A DNA stretch of 64,000 nucleotides from Trueperella bialowiezensis. GTDB taxonomy: Bacteria > Actinomycetota > Actinomycetes > Actinomycetales > Actinomycetaceae. Below, piece after piece: positions 19,540 to 27,845 of this stretch (positions are counted from its first letter, which is position 1; every line of letters begins with the position of its first letter). The notes below the pieces were generated by a model. It saw only the letters and a list, made by a program, of their open reading frames with translations, searched no databases and was not told where the DNA came from. Location: the NCBI RefSeq assembly GCF_900637955.1, contig NZ_LR134476.1, positions 1,550,001 through 1,614,000 of the forward strand, given 5' to 3'. The translations under genes were made by a program, and so were the position numbers.

Positions 19540-20815
19540 GGTCGCAAGCTTCCCCAAAGGCGGCCGTCCACATGTTCGCAAACCCGGGCAGGGTTTTCGC
19601 CGTCGTGTCAATGTTGGTCACGCGTATCCCCGGGATACGCAGGCCGAGGATTGCGCCGAAGGTGGCCATGCGATGGTCGTCGTAAGACTCAATGACGGCG
19701 GCCCGGGTGGGCGTGCCCGTAATGACGAGGTCGTCGCCTTCTTCGCGAGCTGGCACTCCGACCTTGCCCAGTTCGGTGACGATGGCAGCCAGACGGTTGG
19801 TTTCGTGCCCGCGCAACTGGCCGATATTGCGTAGTCGGGAGGTGCCGGGTGCGAACGCGGCGACTGCGGCCACGGTCGGTACGAGCTCACCGACGTCGTT
19901 CATGTCGGCATCGTAGGGCACAAGCTGTTGCGGTCCAGTGACACTCAGAACGCCGTCGTCGAGCGATACGTGCCCGCCCATATCGGCGAAAATCTGCCGG
20001 TACGCATCCCCTGGTTGCGTGGTGTGTTCTGGCCAGCGGGGGACTGATACGCTGCCGCCGGTGACCATCGCGGCAGCAAGGAAAGCCCCCGCGTTTGATA
20101 GGTCCGGCTCGATCGTGACGTCCGGGAGGCGCGGAATCCCCGGCGTGACGATCCACCGGGTAGGTTCGGCGACGACGTCGATCCCCGCTTCGCGTAACAC
20201 TGTGACGGTCATGTCGATGTGCGGCTGGGACGGTAGCGTGCCGCCCACGTGGCGCAGGTCGAGACCGCGAGTCATGCGTGGTGCGGCCAGCAGGAGCGCC
20301 GACACAAATTGGGACGACGCCGAAGCGTCAATCTCGAGCTGCCCGCCACTGACCTCGCCGGTGCCGCGGACCGTGATCGGAAGGACTGGCGCGCCGTCGT
20401 AGCTCGCCGCATCCACCTGCACACCAAGATCGCGCAACGCGCCCACAATTGCGCTCATCGGACGCACGCGGGCCGCAGGGTCGCCGTCGAACGTCACCGG
20501 CTCGCTGGCAAAGGCAGCAAGCGGCGGGATGAAACGCATGACTGTGCCAGCCAGCCCGCAGTCAACACGGCCGCCGCGAAACGCGCCGGGATGCACGGTC
20601 CATACCGTGTCGTCGTCGGAGCGTTCTATCGCGGCACCGAGTGCCTCGAGTGCGCCTGCCATGAGCTCGGTGTCGCGCGCCACGAGCGGATGATGGATGG
20701 TCGTCGGCTTATCGCCGAGCGCGGCGAGCACCAAGTATCTGTTAGTTAGTGATTTGGAACCGGGAAGTTCAACGGTTGCGGTAACGGTCTCACAGTGCGG
20801 AGCAGCCCACGTCAC
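19529..20815 (-). CDS. aroA: 3-phosphoshikimate 1-carboxyvinyltransferase (EPSP synthase)
   Basis: Sixth step of the shikimate pathway; it transfers enolpyruvate from PEP to shikimate-3-phosphate. The protein has 428 residues. Substrate-binding motifs are LPGSKSLTNRYLVLAAL at the N terminus, LAGTVMRFIPPLAA, a SSQFVSALLLAAPR segment, and DDHRMATFGAILGLR near the C terminus. The start is GTG at 20813-20815, overlapping the stop of the DoxX-like gene by four bases. The aroA-rsgA-hisN order is common in actinobacteria and usually lies near sigH. Confidence 0.95.
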   Translation of the reverse strand: MTWAAPHCETVTATVELPGSKSLTNRYLVLAALGDKPTTIHHPLVARDTELMAGALEALGAAIERSDDDTVWTVHPGAFRGGRVDCGLAGTVMRFIPPLAAFASEPVTFDGDPAARVRPMSAIVGALRDLGVQVDAASYDGAPVLPITVRGTGEVSGGQLEIDASASSQFVSALLLAAPRMTRGLDLRHVGGTLPSQPHIDMTVTVLREAGIDVVAEPTRWIVTPGIPRLPDVTIEPDLSNAGAFLAAAMVTGGSVSVPRWPEHTTQPGDAYRQIFADMGGHVSLDDGVLSVTGPQQLVPYDADMNDVGELVPTVAAVAAFAPGTSRLRNIGQLRGHETNRLAAIVTELGKVGVPAREEGDDLVITGTPTRAAVIESYDDHRMATFGAILGLRIPGIRVTNIDTTAKTLPGFANMWTAAFGEACDHEA

Positions 20816-21285
20816 CGCCGCTCACCTGTGTGAACTCGCTCGGATACCGCTTCGGACGCGTTCTTTGCGATCTGCTGGGCGCGCCAACCAAGCGACGGCT
20901 TACCACCACGATCTTGGGACGCGATGAACGCTCCGCCGATCAGCCCGGCAGCCGAAATGAGCGCGGAAATCGAATCCCGCCGTTCGCGCCCTTCTTGAGT
21001 CCAAAACGGATTGCGAGCCAGCGAAATCGGAGCGTACATTGCCCCGAGTGCCAGAGCGGATGTGCGCGGCATTTTCCCGCGCGCAAGGCACAGCCCTGCA
21101 ACAGTGAACGCCACGCCGGTGGCACGGGTGACGAGGTCGATTGAGGTCTTACTTGGTAGCGGCATGCCCACGGCGTCGAACGCTCGGTTGGCCGCTTCGC
21201 GGTGCTCTTCAGGATTCATGACGGCGTCAAGCCCGGAGGCGATGAACGGTGCGGCCAGCAAAGGGCGAGCGAGGGCAGTAATCAT
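20812..21285 (-). CDS. DoxX-family membrane protein
   Basis: Protein of 157 residues with about four hydrophobic helices. The start LARPLLAAPFIASGLDAVMNPE matches the opening of the DoxX/SURF4-like family often seen in actinobacteria. ATG 21283-21285 has GGAG just upstream. The C-terminal tail is charged and probably cytoplasmic. Its stop overlaps the aroA start, so it heads the aroA operon. The function is not established; DoxX proteins have been linked to redox or thiol homeostasis in other species. Confidence 0.8.
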   Translation of the reverse strand: MITALARPLLAAPFIASGLDAVMNPEEHREAANRAFDAVGMPLPSKTSIDLVTRATGVAFTVAGLCLARGKMPRTSALALGAMYAPISLARNPFWTQEGRERRDSISALISAAGLIGGAFIASQDRGGKPSLGWRAQQIAKNASEAVSERVHTGERR

Positions 21286-21329
21286 GTGCTTCTCCGATCC
21301 GGCAGGGTTTACGTGTGGTCGTTCACAGT

Positions 21330-24320
21330 CTACTGAAATATCGACGCCGGGATGCGCGTGAACCAGACCCCAGCCGTTTCCCGTTCCCACAGCATCGCCA
21401 CGTCGCCATCGTCAAGCGCGGCTAGTGCCTGGTAGCCGTGGTGGCGCGGATTGATCGCACGTTCCACCCAGCGGCCATCGTCGAGTCGGTACACCGTGCC
21501 ACAGCCCCGGTAGGGAAGCATGCGGGAGGCGTTCGCGAACACGAGCGCGCCGTCCGAGGTGACGGTGGCGGCGGGCTGGCAGAAAATTTCCCGCAACTGC
21601 GGATCTTCCACCACCTCAGCCCACGTATTGCCTGAATCGGTGGAGTATGTGCGCAGCACTCGCGGATGTTGGGAGCGGGAGAACATCTCTAGCCGCCCGC
21701 CCATCTCGACCAGCGCTGATTCCGTCATCGTCAGGCTCGGATCGGTAAACGTGCGCGGGTCTACGTGTTCTCCTGCCACGAGCCGGTCATCATTTGGCGA
21801 CGGCCCGCGTTGCCAGGTGGCGCCGTCGTCGTCTGATAACAGCGTGGCCGCCGAGTGCTGCGTGCCATCTTCGGTCGAAAAGTAGCACGCCACAACCAGC
21901 CTGCCCGAAGCAAGCCGGATGCCGTTGCCTGGGCCTATCCCCAAAAAGGTCATCCACGGCTCTTTCACCTGGTCGGTGATCAGCCGCATGGGCGACCAGG
22001 TGGCGCCGTCGTCATCGGAGCTCCACACCCCAATATGCGCCGTCTTGTAGGCGAGCAGTTCGCTGTCGATGAGCACGTTTCCAGCAGGGGCTTCGTTCTT
22101 GGTGAGCGCCCCATCGGGGGAGACCTCCCAGTCGGTCGGGTTGCCGTCGGCATCGACGACGCCGGTGGGTGCGGCCGGCCACCTTCCCGGCAGGAAGTAC
22201 TGCGTGCCGGCTGAGTCATGCAGCCACACGCCGCGCTCATCCATACCCGGGCCGGGGCGGGCGTTGAGCAGGCCCGTGTGTGCGGCGTAAAAATCGGCTA
22301 GCACGTGGATCGTGCCCGTGGAATCTTCCACGGCTGCCGCATCTGTGACAGCGACGCCGTCCGTGCCCTCACCCGGGAAACTCGCCACAACCTGCACAGG
22401 CTGCCAGGTAGCGCCGTCGTCGAACGAGCGGCGCAACACCAGATCGGTAGCGTTCGGGGCATCGTTGGGAAGGTCACGGCGGCGGTCGGCAAACGCAAGT
22501 AGGGTGCCGCGGCTCGTGCGGGTGAGCGCCGGGATCCGGTGGAAAGCTCCCGTGGGATAGGCATCAAAAACAGGCACCTGTGAAAGTGTAGGGCGACCAG
22601 CGAGCAACGCGATCTGCTGATCGGACAGCGGGCGGTAGATTCCGCCGCCGCCCACTTCACCCATGAGCCGGTGGCCGGCCAAATCCTGGCCGATGGCGAG
22701 CGCGGTGAACGCGGGCGCGGTGCCCGGTTCGTGGGCGTGCAGCCAGCCGTCCACCCAGATCTGAATGGCGCCGCGGGTGAAGGCCAGTGCCAGGTGATGC
22801 CAGCGTCCGTCGGACCAGTTGCCCTCGGCGAAAATTGTGCTGTCTCCCAAGTGGAGAACAATGCCGGCAGTGCCGTCGATCTCGGCGTGGAAAACGGGCA
22901 TGGGCGCAGTGTTGTCTGCCTCAGAAACGCCCGCGGCCACAATCGTTCCGTACTGGCCCGGGCCGCGCACCCGGAACTTGGCATGAATAACCAGCTCGTC
23001 GAGTGCGCCTGCCATGGCCGCATCTCGATCCGAGAGGCGCATCGCCGCGAACGGCACGAGCGGACGCGGCAGGGGCGCGGCGTCGCGTACGCGAGTTGCT
23101 ACGGCGTCGGGAGAACCAGCGGGAATGCTCAGCTCGGTGAGCCTGCCCTGCCGAACTGTGGGCGTGCCGGTCAGGCGAATCTCGCTCGCCCACACTTCGT
23201 AGCCGTCCAAGAAAACGCGGGTGTAGTCGCCTGCCACGATCGTGATCGCATGATCGCCGAGGATGTGTGCATCTTCGATGTCATAGTCGAAACCGGTACC
23301 CCACAGGCGCAGCGCGCCGTCGCGAACTGCGAGCGTCCAGCGCCCGTCATCGGCATCGCCCGTGAGCACAGGCCCAGTAGTGAAAGTGCCGGTGCACTGC
23401 CACGCGGGCAGCTGCCCTGTACTCGCTATAGGTGTGGAGGTAGTGCTGGTTGCTGAGGTGTAGCTGGCTGTGGGGGTGTAGCTGGCTGTGGGCGTGAGGT
23501 TAGTTGTCTGTGTGGCTGACGGCGTCGAACCGCCCTGGTGTACCCGCTCTAGGAAGCCGCGCACGAGGTGATCGAAAGCATCGGCGTCGTCGCGGCGCAC
23601 GCAGTGGCCCGTACCAGGAAGTACCTGGCCCTCGATGTTCGCGTTGCCAAGCGCGCCGATCTCGTCCAGGCCGCGCTGGCCGAGAATCACGTCTGCGCTG
23701 TCGCCGGTCACGATGAGCGTGGGAACCGCCAGCTTTGGCACCCACGAACGCCAATCGGTGTAGCCGACCTCGCCAGTGGCCAGAAAGTCGAGATCCACCT
23801 GGAGTTTGCCAGCCAGCCAGCCGGCACGTTCGGCGCCTGGCCAGGCGGGATACTCCTGCCGATTCGCCTCCAACGCGGCAGCCGGATCGCGGCGAATTGC
23901 CAGTTGGGCGTCCACTGAGCGCGTTGCCGCCGCGGCGTAAGCATGCGCCTGCTCCGGGCTGAGCCACGCCGGATCCTCACCGATCACGCCCGCAAACAAC
24001 TCCGGGCGCAGGGCTGCCAGCCGGGTAACAAGCGCGCCGCCCATCGAATGCCCGATTCCCACGGCCGGGCCGAACGCTTCTACAAGGCCGGCAACCGTGT
24101 CTTCCAACGCGGATAAGGCGGCGCTCATCGGATCGGCAAGTTCCGCCGTCGTCATGCGGCGAGATAGTCCGTGGCCCAAGGAATCAATCGAGGCAACCGT
24201 GTACTGGTCTGCCAAGCGGCATGCGAGATCGGCCAGTGCGGCCGCGCTATCTGTGACGCCGTGGCAGAGTATGACAAGTGGCCCGGAACCAACCCGGGTG
24301 TATGCAAGCGGTAAATCCAT
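21330..24320 (-). CDS. Alpha/beta-hydrolase-LamG-sialidase fusion protein
   Basis: Protein of 996 residues with three parts. Residues 1-262 form an alpha/beta hydrolase with a full triad: Ser92 in GHSMGG, Asp207 in VTGD, His239 in GTGH. A Ser/Thr/Pro linker (264-302) follows, then a beta-rich region and a LamG-like domain (about 435-580). The C-terminal part is a sialidase: FHRIP with Arg595, four Asp boxes (632-639, 767-775, 829-836, 893-900) and GYQALAALDDG with likely catalytic Tyr963. No signal peptide or sortase motif is seen. The gene follows the GntR gene (TAATG overlap) and is divergent from the sialic acid importer. The hydrolase may remove O-acetyl groups from sialic acid; that is inference. 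Confidence 0.85.
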   Translation of the reverse strand: MDLPLAYTRVGSGPLVILCHGVTDSAAALADLACRLADQYTVASIDSLGHGLSRRMTTAELADPMSAALSALEDTVAGLVEAFGPAVGIGHSMGGALVTRLAALRPELFAGVIGEDPAWLSPEQAHAYAAAATRSVDAQLAIRRDPAAALEANRQEYPAWPGAERAGWLAGKLQVDLDFLATGEVGYTDWRSWVPKLAVPTLIVTGDSADVILGQRGLDEIGALGNANIEGQVLPGTGHCVRRDDADAFDHLVRGFLERVHQGGSTPSATQTTNLTPTASYTPTASYTSATSTTSTPIASTGQLPAWQCTGTFTTGPVLTGDADDGRWTLAVRDGALRLWGTGFDYDIEDAHILGDHAITIVAGDYTRVFLDGYEVWASEIRLTGTPTVRQGRLTELSIPAGSPDAVATRVRDAAPLPRPLVPFAAMRLSDRDAAMAGALDELVIHAKFRVRGPGQYGTIVAAGVSEADNTAPMPVFHAEIDGTAGIVLHLGDSTIFAEGNWSDGRWHHLALAFTRGAIQIWVDGWLHAHEPGTAPAFTALAIGQDLAGHRLMGEVGGGGIYRPLSDQQIALLAGRPTLSQVPVFDAYPTGAFHRIPALTRTSRGTLLAFADRRRDLPNDAPNATDLVLRRSFDDGATWQPVQVVASFPGEGTDGVAVTDAAAVEDSTGTIHVLADFYAAHTGLLNARPGPGMDERGVWLHDSAGTQYFLPGRWPAAPTGVVDADGNPTDWEVSPDGALTKNEAPAGNVLIDSELLAYKTAHIGVWSSDDDGATWSPMRLITDQVKEPWMTFLGIGPGNGIRLASGRLVVACYFSTEDGTQHSAATLLSDDDGATWQRGPSPNDDRLVAGEHVDPRTFTDPSLTMTESALVEMGGRLEMFSRSQHPRVLRTYSTDSGNTWAEVVEDPQLREIFCQPAATVTSDGALVFANASRMLPYRGCGTVYRLDDGRWVERAINPRHHGYQALAALDDGDVAMLWERETAGVWFTRIPASIFQ
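23458..23493 (-). repeat. 18-bp tandem repeat encoding the linker
   Basis: Two copies of an 18-bp unit differing at one base lie in the linker of the hydrolase-sialidase fusion and encode the repeated peptide TPTASY. Being in phase (six codons), changes in copy number would only lengthen or shorten the hinge. Confidence 0.75.
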
Positions 24321-25087
24321 TAGTCCATTTCTAGCAGGCTGACAAGTGGTTCGTAGTGGTCGATCACAGCTTCTCGGTAGGCGCCCACGTCACCGTTTTG
24401 CGCGGTGATCAGCATGCGCTCGTGGGCGCGGGCCGTGAGCAACAAACTTTCGGCGGATTGCGGATCCAGTTCGGGAATGAACGTTTGGTGGATGAGCCAC
24501 ATGGCCGCATTCAGCTGAGAAAGCAGCTCGTTGTCGAGATAGGCCATGAGCCCCGAGTGGAATGCCATGTCTTCGTCCATGAACTTTTCGCCCCGCGTAG
24601 CTTTGGCAATCATTTTTTCGACCACCTTTTCCAGCTCTGGATTCGACGTGCCCTTCATTGCGGCCACGAGCGAATCGGCAACTCCAAGATCAAGGAACCG
24701 GCGCGTGCAGACCACTTGCCGTAAAGATTCGGTGCCCGAGCGGGCATCCAGTGCAAAACGGAGGACGAGGGTTTCTACCATCGGTTCAAGCGACATTTTC
24801 CCGACGAACGATCCGCGCCCCTGCTGCACGCGCACAATATCGAGCGCTTCCAGCTTACGAAGAGCTTCCCGAACCGAAGAACGGGAGACCTGTAGATCGG
24901 CGCACAGTGTGGCTTCGCTCGGCAGCGGGTCGCCGGGCTTGAGCTCATGATGGAGTATGTACGACTTGATTGCATCCATCGTGGCGAAAGAGCGGTTGAC
25001 GGACGAAATCGGCTCGCGAGGCTTCTCCGACATCGTTGGCGGAGAGAACTTTTCTAAAAGCAGTTGCGCTGACTTGTCTGACAACAT
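24320..25087 (-). CDS. GntR-family (FadR/FCD) regulator of the sialic acid operon
   Basis: Transcription regulator of 255 residues. The N-terminal winged HTH reads LKPGDPLPSEATLCADLQVS then SRSSVREALRKLEALDIV. The C-terminal FCD domain contains the acidic and histidine metal or ligand site (FHSGLMAYLDNELL ... ARAHERML). It is divergent from the importer gene and directly followed by the sialidase gene, so it probably senses a sialic acid intermediate, in the manner of NanR. ATG 25085-25087 is chosen because TACAAT lies seven bases upstream (leaderless). ATG at 25033 is an alternative that would put the operator at 25074-25084 upstream of the gene. Confidence 0.85.
   Translation of the reverse strand: MLSDKSAQLLLEKFSPPTMSEKPREPISSVNRSFATMDAIKSYILHHELKPGDPLPSEATLCADLQVSRSSVREALRKLEALDIVRVQQGRGSFVGKMSLEPMVETLVLRFALDARSGTESLRQVVCTRRFLDLGVADSLVAAMKGTSNPELEKVVEKMIAKATRGEKFMDEDMAFHSGLMAYLDNELLSQLNAAMWLIHQTFIPELDPQSAESLLLTARAHERMLITAQNGDVGAYREAVIDHYEPLVSLLEMD
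25074..25084. promoter_or_regulatory. Candidate FadR-type operator (TTGTCTGACAA)
   Basis: An 11-bp perfect inverted repeat, TTGTC-T-GACAA, matches the half-site pattern T-N-G-T-N3-A-C-N-A described for FadR-subfamily GntR proteins. It lies at the very start of the GntR gene, just inside it if ATG 25087 is used. A bound protein would block that gene's own transcription start and might influence the divergent importer promoter. Confidence 0.5.
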
Positions 25088-25094
25088 ACGATTG

Positions 25095-25100
25095 ATTGTA
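25095..25100 (-). promoter_or_regulatory. -10 element TACAAT for the GntR gene
   Basis: Read on the minus strand, TACAAT ends seven bases before the ATG at 25087, consistent with a leaderless transcript. No convincing -35 box is present. Confidence 0.45.
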
Positions 25101-25123
25101 CCCGATATGGAGCAAGGACGCTT

Positions 25124-25129
25124 CATAAT
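25124..25129 (+). promoter_or_regulatory. Possible -10 element for the sialic acid importer operon
   Basis: CATAAT lies 24 bases before the ATG at 25153 and is followed by a ribosome site (GGAGAGG at 25139-25145). No clear -35 box is seen, so an activator or a different start point is possible. Confidence 0.3.
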
Positions 25130-25152
25130 TCACTCGATGGAGAGGAAACAAC

Positions 25153-26733
25153 ATGCGTTCATCAAAGCGCTGGGCCAAGGTTACTGCCGTTGCGGCGGCA
25201 GCGATGCTGGTCCTTTCCGCCTGCGGTGGCGGAGGAAGTGAAAACGGCGGCGGAGATTCGCCGTCGACGGGCGAAAGCACAAGCGCCGGGCCTTCGGGTC
25301 AGATCAACTTGGGCGTCGCCTACGAAACGACCAACTATGATCCGTCGACCACGTCGTCGGCACTTGCCATGGGCACAAACTGGCACGTGATGGAAGGTCT
25401 GTACGAGTTCGACATGGCCACCTACGAGGTCTACCCGGCACTTGCTGCTGGCGACCCTGTTGAGATTTCGGACACCGAATACGAGATCGGCTTGCGCGAA
25501 GGTGCAAAGTTCTCGGACGGAACCGACGTCACAGCTGACGACGTCCTCGAATCGTGGGCACGTACGACGGACGAAACCTCGATTTACAAGCAGTTCTTCA
25601 CCTTCATCGATTCGGTGACGAAGAAGGACGACCGCACGGTCACCGTTAAGCTCAAGTACCCGTTCGCAGGCCTGAAGGAGCGCCTCGTCAACGTCAAGAT
25701 CATTCCGGCCAAGTCCACCCAGGAAGAGATGACCTCCTTCCCGATTGGTACCGGCCCGTTCAAGTACGAGACGATCACAAACACCGCTGTTGAAGCAGTG
25801 CCGAACGAGCACTACAACGGCTCCAAGCCGGCGCAGGTTGAGCGCATGCACTGGGAAGTCCTCAAGGATGACTCCGCACGCCTCTCCGCTGCTCTCGGCG
25901 GCACGATCGACGTCATGGAAACCGTGCCGTCGGCAACCAAGGACCAGCTCGCCGGCTCTGGCTGGAGCCTCGACGAGGTTCCCGGCTACAACAACGCCTT
26001 CCTGATGTTCAACACCACGAAGGCCCCGTTCGACAAGCCTGAGGTTCGCCGCGCGTTCCACCAGGCGATCGACCGCCAGAAGCTGGTTGACACCGCACTG
26101 TCCGGTGACGCGATTGCATCCACCGCCTTCCTGCCGGAAGCTAACCCGATGTACTCCAAGGCCAAGACCCAGATGGACTTCGACGTCGAAGCAGCCAAGA
26201 AGGCATTCGCCGACGCCGGCCTGAAGGAAGTCACCCTGATTTCTACGGATCACCCGTGGGTTCAGAACCTGACCCCGCAGATCAAGCAGGATCTCGAGGC
26301 CGCTGGCCTGACCGTGAACGTCCAGTCCATGGCGTCCGGTGATCTGTACGCCAACTTCGCCGACGTCGACAACCCGACCTACGACGTCGCTCTCGCACCG
26401 GGCGATCCGTCCGTGTTCGGCCAGGATCCGGGCATCATCATCGACTGGTGGTACGGCGACAACGTGTGGACCCAGCAGCGTACGTCTTGGGCGAAGACCT
26501 CGCCGGAGGCCTTCGCGAAGCTCCGCGACTTGTCGACCGAAGCTTCCCAGCTGACGGGCGACGAGGCCAAGGCCAAGTGGGCTGAGGCACTCGATCTGAT
26601 TGCGGAAGAAGCGCCACTGTACCCGCTCTTCCACCGCACGATGATCACGGGCTTCAACAAGGACAAGCTCGACAACGTTGACGGCATCGGCACCACGGGC
26701 CTTGAGCTCGTTGGCGCAACCGTCAAGAAGTAA
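25153..26733 (+). CDS. ABC transporter substrate-binding lipoprotein (family 5), sialic acid uptake
   Basis: Extracytoplasmic solute-binding protein of 526 residues. It begins with a lipoprotein signal, basic MRSSKRW, a hydrophobic core, and the lipobox LSAC with the lipidated cysteine at 24, followed by a Gly/Ser linker. The rest is an oligopeptide/nickel-type SBP_bac_5 fold. Its place at the head of an operon with nanA, nanK and nanE suggests that it binds sialic acid or sialosides; SatABCD and SiaEFGI are known sialic acid importers of this transporter class. The start ATG has GGAGAGG upstream. Codon use is strongly biased, as expected for a highly expressed binding protein. Confidence 0.9.
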   Translation: MRSSKRWAKVTAVAAAAMLVLSACGGGGSENGGGDSPSTGESTSAGPSGQINLGVAYETTNYDPSTTSSALAMGTNWHVMEGLYEFDMATYEVYPALAAGDPVEISDTEYEIGLREGAKFSDGTDVTADDVLESWARTTDETSIYKQFFTFIDSVTKKDDRTVTVKLKYPFAGLKERLVNVKIIPAKSTQEEMTSFPIGTGPFKYETITNTAVEAVPNEHYNGSKPAQVERMHWEVLKDDSARLSAALGGTIDVMETVPSATKDQLAGSGWSLDEVPGYNNAFLMFNTTKAPFDKPEVRRAFHQAIDRQKLVDTALSGDAIASTAFLPEANPMYSKAKTQMDFDVEAAKKAFADAGLKEVTLISTDHPWVQNLTPQIKQDLEAAGLTVNVQSMASGDLYANFADVDNPTYDVALAPGDPSVFGQDPGIIIDWWYGDNVWTQQRTSWAKTSPEAFAKLRDLSTEASQLTGDEAKAKWAEALDLIAEEAPLYPLFHRTMITGFNKDKLDNVDGIGTTGLELVGATVKK

Positions 26734-26754
26734 CGCGCTCTAGCGCATCAAACT

Positions 26755-26795
26755 GGGAGCCGTGGAGGGCATCAACCTCCCCCTCCACGGCTCCC
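26755..26795 (+). terminator. 15-bp perfect hairpin between binding-protein and permease genes
   Basis: The left arm 26755-26769 (GGGAGCCGTGGAGGG) pairs perfectly with the right arm 26781-26795, with an 11-base loop. It is followed by ACTCATTTTCAC, a poor T-run. Such structures after the binding-protein gene usually act as partial terminators or mRNA stabilisers that raise binding-protein levels over the permeases. Confidence 0.7.
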
Positions 26796-26811
26796 ACTCA
26801 TTTTCACAAAC

Positions 26812-26821
26812 CGCACGTGCG
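26812..26821. promoter_or_regulatory. Palindrome CGCACGTGCG upstream of the permease gene
   Basis: A perfect 10-bp palindrome. Its 8-bp core GCACGTGC recurs in the short spacer before nagB in the same operon (33298-33305). It may be a regulator site. A second small hairpin (GCCAC/GTGGC, 26821-26836) follows at once. Confidence 0.3.
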
Positions 26822-26890
26822 CCACAGCGCGGTGGCATAACTCAGCACAGCTGAATCTCGTCCTTCGCAGTAGAAGGGGAAATCAGGACA

Positions 26891-27844
26891 GTGAATAATC
26901 TTTTACGACTACTTGGGCGGCGACTCTTAGCGCTCCCCATCATGGTGATAGGCGTAACGTTCCTCGTCTTCTTCATCATGTCTCTTTCGCCGATCGATCC
27001 GGCCTACACGGCACTCGGCGAATTCGCGACGCCGGAAGCTCTCGAAGAGTTCCGCGTCAAGCACGGGTACAACGATCCGTTCCTCGTGCAATACGGCAAT
27101 TATCTTCTCAACATGCTCCAGGGCGATCTGGGCTTTTACGGCATCGGCGAGGGAAACAAGGTCACAGATCTAGTCTCTGAGGCACTTCCCGTTACCCTTT
27201 CTCTCACCTTCTTCGGCCTGATCATCGCCGTGCTTGTTTCGTTCCCGCTCGGCATCGTCTCGGCAATCTACCGTGACAAGTGGCCGGATCAGCTGATCCG
27301 CGTGCTGTCCGTGATCTGCATCGGCACACCCTCGTTCTGGCTCGCATCGCTGCTCGTGCTCGCATTCGTTGGCAGCTCGATCCCGGTGTCCGGTGAGTTG
27401 CCGTCGATGACGGAAGACTTCAGCGGCTGGTTCATGCGCATGCTACTGCCGGCGATCTCTTTGGCCGTTCCTGTGATCGGCCAGATGACCCGCGTGGTGC
27501 GTACCTCGATGGTGGAAGAGCTTGACCGCGACTACGTTCGTACCGCGCTCGGTGCAGGCGTGCCACGCTCCGTTGTGATCGGCCGTAACGTTCTACGTAA
27601 CGCCCTGATTACGCCGGTGACCGTGCTTGGTTTGCGCGTTGGTTACCTCATGGGCGGCGCCGTCGTTATCGAGATCATTTTCAACATTCAAGGCATGGGC
27701 CGAGTGCTCATCCTCGGTATCCAAAACAACTGGGTCAACCTCGTGCAGGGTGGTGCGCTAGTGGTGGCACTGGCCTTCATCGTCGTCAACATTATTGTTG
27801 ACATGCTCTACCTGCTCATCAACCCGCGCATTAGGTCGGTGTGA
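26891..27844 (+). CDS. ABC transporter permease (DppB type), sialic acid uptake
   Basis: Inner-membrane permease of 317 residues with six predicted helices and the family opening LGRRLLALPIMVIGVTFLVFF. The cytoplasmic EAA-like loop, VRTSMVEELDRDYVRTALGAG, contacts the ATPase. The start is GTG at 26891. It pairs with the permease half of the next gene. Substrate assignment rests on the nan genes downstream. Confidence 0.9.
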   Translation: MNNLLRLLGRRLLALPIMVIGVTFLVFFIMSLSPIDPAYTALGEFATPEALEEFRVKHGYNDPFLVQYGNYLLNMLQGDLGFYGIGEGNKVTDLVSEALPVTLSLTFFGLIIAVLVSFPLGIVSAIYRDKWPDQLIRVLSVICIGTPSFWLASLLVLAFVGSSIPVSGELPSMTEDFSGWFMRMLLPAISLAVPVIGQMTRVVRTSMVEELDRDYVRTALGAGVPRSVVIGRNVLRNALITPVTVLGLRVGYLMGGAVVIEIIFNIQGMGRVLILGIQNNWVNLVQGGALVVALAFIVVNIIVDMLYLLINPRIRSV

Positions 27845-27845
27845 C

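Noticed and set aside
25162-26634. 490-codon minus-strand frame opposite the substrate-binding lipoprotein
   Set aside because: A shadow of the strongly biased codon use of the binding-protein gene; no start signal or similarity.
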